Part shown: positions 41,431-46,393 of the stretch, piece by piece
How positions within the stretch are numbered: position 1 is the first letter of the stretch
Layout of the letters: each line of letters begins with the position of its first letter
Assembly: GCA_964647905.1 (NCBI GenBank)
Contig: CAZYJR010000032.1
Coordinates: 1-46,393, forward strand
Origin: CAZYJR01 sp964647905
GTDB lineage: Bacteria; Desulfobacterota; DSM-4660; Desulfatiglandales; HGW-15
DNA length: 46,393 nt
Direction: 5' to 3'
The notes under the pieces: generated by a model
Database searches by the model: none
Told to the model about the DNA's origin: nothing
Seen by the model: only the letters and a program-made list of their open reading frames with translations
Program-made: the position numbers and the translations under genes

Positions 41431-41864
41431 GCGATCTTTTGTCCGGCCTGGCCAGGCAAGAGAAAAACGGCCAGTTGTCTTTTGCCTGCCCCCTCTGCGG
41501 CGGTTTTGACATTTCGATCAATGCCGCTCACAATCTTGCCAGATGTTTTGCCTGCCGGCAGAATTTTAACCCCATCGAACTGGTCATGCACCGGCTGAAG
41601 CTCGGTTTTGTCGATAGTGTCAACTGGCTTAAAACGCACCTGCCGGTGACGCCGGCCGGTCAAAACCCTTCTGCTCCCAAGGCCGACACTGCACACCCTG
41701 CTGCCATTGGCGACATCCTATCCAACATAATGCCGTTGCGCCCGGAAGACAAATCCGATGCGCAATGCCTGGAATCAATCGTTCGCCGCATCTCACGCCT
41801 CGAACACCACCTCAGACATCTTTATCGCGTTCTTACCGAGCTTCAATCTTCCCGTCAGCCGTAA
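41424..41864 (+). CDS. CHC2-type zinc finger protein (N-terminus uncertain)
   Basis: About 146 residues. The segment FACPLCGGFDISINAAHNLA then RCFACRQNFNPIELV is a primase-type CHC2 zinc finger (two C-X2-C pairs). A helical C-terminal tail follows. No ATG or GTG precedes it in frame after the GIY-YIG stop, so it either starts at a CTG or TTG (41424-41439) or is an N-terminally cut fragment. Such stand-alone proteins occur in phage and Mu-like transposition loci. Confidence 0.6.
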   Translation: MLSDLLSGLARQEKNGQLSFACPLCGGFDISINAAHNLARCFACRQNFNPIELVMHRLKLGFVDSVNWLKTHLPVTPAGQNPSAPKADTAHPAAIGDILSNIMPLRPEDKSDAQCLESIVRRISRLEHHLRHLYRVLTELQSSRQP

Positions 41865-42059
41865 CTACAAAAGGCTTGCCCTACTCATGCTTACACCGCG
41901 GGCGCAGGCGGGCGGGGTCTTTTTTTAAATGCTGGCAGGGCGGGCTCTATGCCGGCACAAGAGATAGCTTGAGCTAAACCGTTACCATTCTATCTTGATC
42001 TTCAAAACCAGCAACTTCCGCATGGGTCCGGAAAATTGCGCAGGCGGGTTCATTTTTAA

Positions 42060-42437
42060 CCGGAGATAGCAGACAAGTACAAGGACCTGGCCTTGGAAGG
42101 GCGTCTTCGGGGATACGATTTCGGGGGGATGACCATGGCGGTCCGCGACGGCCGGGAGATCAGGAAGCGGACCAAGGAGTATATGACCAGCCTCATCTCG
42201 GGTGCTTTGCAGCGCCGGCAGGTCGTGTTCCTTGTCAACGATCTCGAAATCGAGGATCAGTTCACCACGCACACCTACACGCTGCACGACGGCCGGGTGG
42301 TCTACTCGAAGGGCAACGACCACATCATCGACGCCGTCCGCTGCGCAATGCTGGCTCGGGAACAGGCCAATCTCGATCTCGTGGGCGAGGAGACCGTCTC
42401 CCTGTCGCCCCTGGTCACGGAGCCGGTGTTCATCTGA
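42060..42437 (+). pseudogene. Phage terminase large subunit, C-terminal fragment
   Basis: The frame encodes DKYKDLALEGRLRGYDFGGM, then IEDQFTTHTYTLHDGRVVYS and KGNDHIIDAVRCAMLAREQ. The GNDHxxDAxRC motif is the last acidic motif of the RNase H-like nuclease domain of Mu-like/SPP1-like large terminases. All preceding domains, including the ATPase, are missing, and the frame is closed by a stop at 42057. Remnant of a prophage packaging gene. Confidence 0.72.
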
Positions 42438-42452
42438 TCTTCAGAATTCCCC

Positions 42453-42481
42453 TTGCTTATTCGCCGGCAATCAGACATACT
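42453..42481 (+). promoter_or_regulatory. Promoter candidate for AbiE operon
   Basis: TTGCTT, 17-base spacer, CATACT, about 45 bases upstream of the antitoxin ATG. A short AGAC-gtttt-GTCT dyad lies between promoter and gene. Confidence 0.4.
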
Positions 42482-42526
42482 GTTACCATTTAAAAACAAG
42501 TGGAGACGTTTTGTCTGGAGTCTTAA

Positions 42527-43120
42527 ATGAAAGGACGACCTGAAGAAATCTTCCGCAAGCACGGTGGCCAGCTTCGAATGAGTGAGGCTATCGAGCAAGG
42601 CATCACCCGCTACATGCTCTATTCGCTCAGAGATAGGGGCGTCATCGAGCAGGTGAGCAGAGGTATCTATCGACTGGTGGACGTGCCTCCGATCAGCAAT
42701 CCCGATCTGGTGACGGTCAGCCTTCGCTTCCCAAACGCCATCATCTGTCTTGTCTCCGCACTGGCCTATCATGACATAACGACCCAGATTCCGCATGTTG
42801 TTTTCGTGGCGGTGTCAAGAGGCTCACGGATGCCTTCGCTCGACCATCCTCCCATCCAGGCCCACAGATTCTCGAATGAAGCATACAAGTCCGGCATCGA
42901 AGAGCATCCGATTGATGGAGTGCCCGTTAAGGTCTACAGCCCCGAGAAAACCCTGGCCGACTGCTTCAAATTCCGCAACAAAATCGGAATGGACGTGGTC
43001 CTGGAAGCACTGAAACTCTATAAGACACGAAAGAAGTTCAACCTCGGCGAACTGCTCAGATACGCCAAGATCTGCCGGGTCGAAAAGGTGATGCGACCGT
43101 ATCTGGAGGCGACGGTATGA
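42527..43120 (+). CDS. AbiEi-like antitoxin (type IV)
   Basis: 197 residues with TGGAG 6 bases before the ATG. N-terminal winged helix (about 1-60, EEIFRKHGGQLRMSEAIEQG; LYSLRDRGVIEQVSRGIYRL) and the AbiEi C-terminal domain (VYSPEKTLADCFKFRNKIG). It binds its own promoter and counters the nucleotidyltransferase toxin AbiEii. The ATGA overlap with the next gene couples them. In other phages and plasmids AbiE blocks infection by abortive means. Confidence 0.87.
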   Translation: MKGRPEEIFRKHGGQLRMSEAIEQGITRYMLYSLRDRGVIEQVSRGIYRLVDVPPISNPDLVTVSLRFPNAIICLVSALAYHDITTQIPHVVFVAVSRGSRMPSLDHPPIQAHRFSNEAYKSGIEEHPIDGVPVKVYSPEKTLADCFKFRNKIGMDVVLEALKLYKTRKKFNLGELLRYAKICRVEKVMRPYLEATV

Positions 43121-44016
43121 CGCCTCCCAAGAACCTACCCGCCTCCGTCCGGCAACGTCTCCTCAATCGTGCCAAAAGTGACCGACGGCCATTCAACGAG
43201 TTGCTTCAGTACTATGCCATGGAGCGATTCCTCTACCGGCTATCCCAATCGGTATACGTCGACCGATTCATTCTCAAAGGGGCTCTGATGTTGAGAGTTT
43301 GGCGCTCTCCGGAACTTCGTCCGACCATGGACATTGATATGCTTGGAATAACGAGCAACCAGGCTGATATAGTCGCACAAGTCCAAGACATATTGACTGT
43401 GGATGTGGAAACGGACGGGCTCGCCTTCGATCCTGCTTCCATACAGGCCGAACGGATCACCGAAGATGCGGATTACGAAGGGATCAGGATTCGGTTCCTG
43501 GGTGCTTTGGGCTCAGCGAGAATCAATATGCAGATTGACATCGGCTTTGGTGACATCGTTTATCCGGAGCCGGAAAAATCGGACCTTCCGACCATGCTGA
43601 ATTCCCCGGCACCAAGGTTGCTTTGCTACAGTCGCGAAAGCTCTATAGCCGAAAAGTTCGAAGCGATGGTTAAGTTGGGCATGCTGAACAGCCGGATGAA
43701 GGATTTCTATGACATTTGGCTGTTGTCCCGACAGTTCGATTTTGACGGTCCAAGACTGACCGAGGCCATTCGCCTGACTTTTGAACGGCGCGGCACGGAG
43801 CTACCCGCTGAAATAGATGCATTCACTGAGCCTTTCATCGAGGCCAAACAAACCCAATGGGCGGCGTTCAGGAAAAGGCTTGGGCAGGAACACGTTCCGA
43901 TTTCATTCAAAGAAATCGCGGCTTCGGTGGACAGCTTTCTATCACCCATTGTCGCAGTCTTTTCTTCCGGCAAACAAAGTCCCACAAACTGGACAGCACC
44001 TGGCCCATGGGCCTGA
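43117..44016 (+). CDS. AbiEii-like nucleotidyltransferase toxin
   Basis: 299 residues. DNA polymerase beta-type nucleotidyltransferase fold: FILKGALMLRVWRS, TMDIDMLG with the paired Asp, then QIDIGFGDIVYP and SSIAEKFEAMVKLGMLNSRMK, KDFYDIW. These are the AbiEii/AbiGii motifs. Such toxins transfer nucleotides to tRNA or other targets and stop growth. It appears intact. Confidence 0.87.
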   Translation: MTPPKNLPASVRQRLLNRAKSDRRPFNELLQYYAMERFLYRLSQSVYVDRFILKGALMLRVWRSPELRPTMDIDMLGITSNQADIVAQVQDILTVDVETDGLAFDPASIQAERITEDADYEGIRIRFLGALGSARINMQIDIGFGDIVYPEPEKSDLPTMLNSPAPRLLCYSRESSIAEKFEAMVKLGMLNSRMKDFYDIWLLSRQFDFDGPRLTEAIRLTFERRGTELPAEIDAFTEPFIEAKQTQWAAFRKRLGQEHVPISFKEIAASVDSFLSPIVAVFSSGKQSPTNWTAPGPWA

Positions 44017-44057
44017 ACCAGTGGACTTCCATCAAAAAACACATTCCAACCGGTAAT

Positions 44058-45087
44058 CCTCCAACAGGCAGCCACACGACTTTAACCGGCATTGTGACAA
44101 TCCGGCCAACTTGACGGACTTGCGCGAAACCCAGCAGTTCCCCGACGACAACCCCGGTGTGGGTGAAGGACTGGACCTGCCCGTCGACCAGGTGCTCCAC
44201 CTCAAGTGGGACGCACCTTCGTTTTCGCCGCGATGCTGGAGCAGGTCCGCGACATGGTCAACAAGATGGACCTCAAGAGCGGTCTCGTCGTTCCGTTCTA
44301 TGTCACGGTCGAAACGCACGGCACCGACGGCCAGGTCCTCAACGTCGAGGACAAGGTCAAGGAGGTGAAAGAGGACATCGTGGTGGCGCTGGGTCTCTCC
44401 CGTTCCCTGGTCACCGGCGACGGACCGAATTTCGCCACCGCTTCGGTCAGCCTCCAGAAGATGCTGGTGATGATCCGGGAAATAAAGCAGGCGGCCCGTG
44501 CCATCCTGGACTGGCTCTTCAACGACTGGCTCGAACTGAACGGCTGGAGCGACAAGACCATCCAATTCCTGTTCAACGACCTCGACCCCACCGACGCGGT
44601 CGATTTCAAGCGCCTGCTCATCGAGCTGTACGACCGCAAGCTCATCAGTCGATCCAGTCTCCAGCTCAAAATGGACCTCGATCCCGACATCGAATCGGCC
44701 AACCGCGAAACCGAGAAGCGCTCGGTCGACCTGCTGGATGAAAAGCAGGTCAAGCCCATCGCGGATATGGTCATGGCCGGGATCATGGGTGTCGAGACCG
44801 CCCAGGAGATACTCGGTCTCGACCCGGCGAAGAACCCCGTCGGAAGCCGGACGGAGGCTTCCTGGGGCGGACCCTTCGCCCGGGGCGACATTGGAGATGC
44901 CGTCTGCGATGACTGCGCGCATTTCGATGACGAGCGCAACCATTGTCGAGTCCAGCGAAACGAAACCACCTTCGACGCCCCGGCGTGCAGCTTCTTCGAC
45001 GCCAAGACCGTTCCTTCGGAAACCCCATCCGAACAGAAGGGAGCGGTGTCCCGGAAGACCACGGCCTGCCGGGAGTGCGGGGAATGA
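44058..45087 (+). pseudogene. Phage portal protein fragment, frameshifted
   Basis: The first frame reads DQVLHLKWDAP up to about 44215, then continues one frame over as RTFVFAAMLEQVRDMVNKMD through SRSLVTGDGPNFATASVSLQ to the stop at 45087. These are portal protein motifs (HLKWDAP..GRTFVFAAML and the LVTGDGPNFA loop). The N-terminal half is lost and a small deletion with frameshift lies at about 44210. The C-terminus has a Cys-rich segment (CDDCAHFDDERNHCR). Confidence 0.68.
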
Positions 45088-45793
45088 TCGGTGCGCTCGC
45101 GGCCAAGAAACCGGTCTCCCAGGCCGAGGCCATACGACGGGCCACGGAACAAAGCCTCCGGGCGAGAAACCTGTACACTGAGCAGACTGTCGCCGCACTG
45201 ACCGCCATGCTCTCCGACGCCGAAGACCAGGTGCGTCACGCCATCCTCCGGTACAAGAGCCTCGGTTCGCTTCCCGACAATAAGCTGGCCGCCCTGGAAG
45301 GGCTCAAGAAGCTCCAGGCGGATATCCGCGAGGCATCAACAATCTCGCCACCCGCGTCTTCACCATCGTCGACACCGACGCCCTCGATTTCATGACCAAC
45401 TACAACCTGGTGCTCGCCGGAGACGTCCACCGCGAATTGGCCGACGGCATCAAGCGGACCGTGATGAACGGCATCGCCACCGGAAAAGGCGTCGAGTACA
45501 TCGCCCGTAATCTCGGTCGCGTCGTGAAGGACCCCGAATCGTTCCGGCACGCGGGCTCGAAGGTGTTCAGCAAGGCCCAGTACCGAATGGAGGTGATCGC
45601 ACGCACCGAGGTGCTGCGGGCCCATAACCAGGGGCGGATCAAGTTCCACGACCGGGTCGGCGTCCGCAAGCTCGAATGGATGACCATGGAGGATGAGCGG
45701 GTTTGCCCGATCTGCGGGCCGCTGGACGGAAAGGTCTACGATACGGCCCGTTTGGGGGGAATTATAGACGTGGCAACACGGTTGGGACTGTGA
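45084..45793 (+). pseudogene. Phage head-morphogenesis protein (Mu F-like), frameshifted and cut
   Basis: Starts MIGALAAKKPVSQAEAIRRA at 45084, overlapping the portal stop. A frameshift occurs near 45333; the reading then continues as INNLATRVFTIVDTDALDF and TNYNLVLAGDVHREL, up to IARTEVLRAHNQGR and MTMEDERVCPICGPLDGKVY, the SPP1 gp7/Mu F-type minor head motif. The C-terminus, which normally ends in a Cys/His segment, is replaced by an unrelated short tail. Not functional. Confidence 0.7.
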
Positions 45794-45962
45794 CAAGCTA
45801 TGACATTGCGCTGTGACATGAACGATGATTGGGCACGATGGAAACTATTCTTGACACCACTTCCGCCTCATCGGGAGCGGCCTGGTCTTTAATAACCCGT
45901 TGATATTGAAGGTTTTCGGTTAACTGCGGGAGAAGGAGAACGGTTATGAAGAGGGTTGCACT
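45794..45962. other. Prophage flank without a supported gene
   Basis: I see no gene here. The short frames on both strands do not match any family I know. Confidence 0.4.
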
Positions 45963-45973
45963 CGGGGAGCCAG
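45963..45973 (+). repeat. Putative distal attachment site (copy of tRNA-Asn end)
   Basis: CGGGGAGCCAG, identical to 41101-41111. It is followed by a terminator-like hairpin and two TACCCAACA repeats. Confidence 0.5.
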
Positions 45974-45985
45974 AAAAATCAGCGG

Positions 45986-46017
45986 CTTAGAGAAAGCGCT
46001 CTCTAAGACGTTTTTTT
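45986..46017 (+). terminator. Rho-independent terminator
   Basis: CTTAGAGA, loop AAGCGC, TCTCTAAG, then three bases and seven T. Perfect 8-base stem, just beyond the putative attachment site. Confidence 0.7.
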
Positions 46018-46018
46018 G

Positions 46019-46039
46019 TACCCAACAGTATACCCAACA
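46019..46039 (+). repeat. Two TACCCAACA direct repeats
   Basis: Copies at 46019-46027 and 46031-46039, 12 bases apart start to start. Such short direct repeats near an attachment site can be arm-type sites for a tyrosine integrase. The remaining 46040-46393 has no gene that I can support. Confidence 0.35.
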
Positions 46040-46393
46040 AAGCCGAACCGTGCTGCCCAAGAAGCTCCCGAGTGGGGTGTGGGAGATGCTGGACTTTGCC
46101 AAGCTCTGGGCGAGGTGCCACGCAGCGCCCTGTGTGTCCCTGGAATAGGCGAGAGCCGGGGAGATAAGGGGCGGGAGGGAATTCAACGGACTGGTGCGTA
46201 CCTAGCATGGTATTTTCATAGCCTTTTCGTCCGCAGCGGGTCTAAACCTGCCTTGAGAAGCCTTGCAGCCGGCATCTGAGCCGGAATTCCGCCGCGTAGT
46301 CATGCTGTGATGGTCCGCTCGGCCTCCGCGAGGCTCACTCAGCTCGTGTCCATCCATAAATCCGGATTTTTGGACTCCGGCCGGGCGGAAAAC

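Noticed and set aside
44032..45198. A long open frame of 388 codons on the minus strand
   Set aside because: It lies opposite the portal fragment, whose plus-strand protein matches phage motifs; the minus-strand protein matches nothing and is a by-product of GC-rich codon use.
46016..46279. A plus-strand frame of 87 codons at the right end
   Set aside because: It starts inside the TACCCAACA repeats, has no ribosome-binding site and matches no family.

Overview
The window looks like GC-rich chromosomal DNA of a strictly anaerobic or syntrophic member of the Desulfobacterota (old Deltaproteobacteria). This is inferred from gene content: an NfnAB-type bifurcating transhydrogenase, an iron-sulfur NapH/NapG-like fusion with a DUF362 protein, many PAS sensor kinases, a FapA/CheX pair, and inositol-phosphate synthase beside a CDP-alcohol phosphatidyltransferase. 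Most genes lie on the minus strand. No species can be named from the sequence alone.

Layout. (1) 1-1751: end of a two-component locus, with a response regulator cut by the window edge and a hybrid kinase that lacks its ATPase domain. (2) about 1.9-14.95 kb: a mobile or defence island ending at an initiator tRNA gene. It holds a RelE/Phd-type toxin-antitoxin pair, scars of a group II intron and a serine recombinase, a tightly overlapping six-gene operon (Lhr-like helicase, two BrxD-like DUF2791 ATPases, two proteins of unknown function, one with a RING-like zinc finger, and a SNF2 helicase), a UPF0175/DUF3368 toxin-antitoxin operon, and the C-terminal stub of a tyrosine integrase next to tRNA-fMet. 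A diverged 47-bp copy of the integrase tail sits at the far left of this block, so the cargo is bracketed by direct repeats. (3) 15.1-20.3 kb: PAS kinase with a coupled unknown gene, xerD, an M24 aminopeptidase and a TPR envelope protein. (4) 20.5-40.9 kb: housekeeping and envelope genes. These include an RNase II-family exonuclease, a peptidoglycan cell-shape set (YkuD/NTF2 and M99 carboxypeptidase with a coiled-coil membrane protein between), purB, the Fe-S/DUF362/CDP-alcohol phosphatidyltransferase/Ino1 operon, orn, nfnAB, a composite FapA, cheX, panE-panB and arsC. (5) 41.0-46.0 kb: tRNA-Asn followed by a decayed prophage (GIY-YIG, CHC2 zinc finger, terminase tail, portal and head-morphogenesis fragments) into which an intact AbiE type IV toxin-antitoxin pair has been placed. 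An 11-bp copy of the tRNA-Asn 3' end at 45963 suggests the far attachment site.

Main result. The six-gene operon at 3773-13042 is the best candidate for an undescribed or little described defence system. It combines BREX-type-2/Shango-like parts (DUF2791 ATPase plus Lhr-like helicase) with a second DUF2791 ATPase, a SNF2 translocase, a RING-like protein and an orphan protein. I see no PglZ, methylase, nuclease or TerB gene in it. All functional statements for it are inference from domain content and context.
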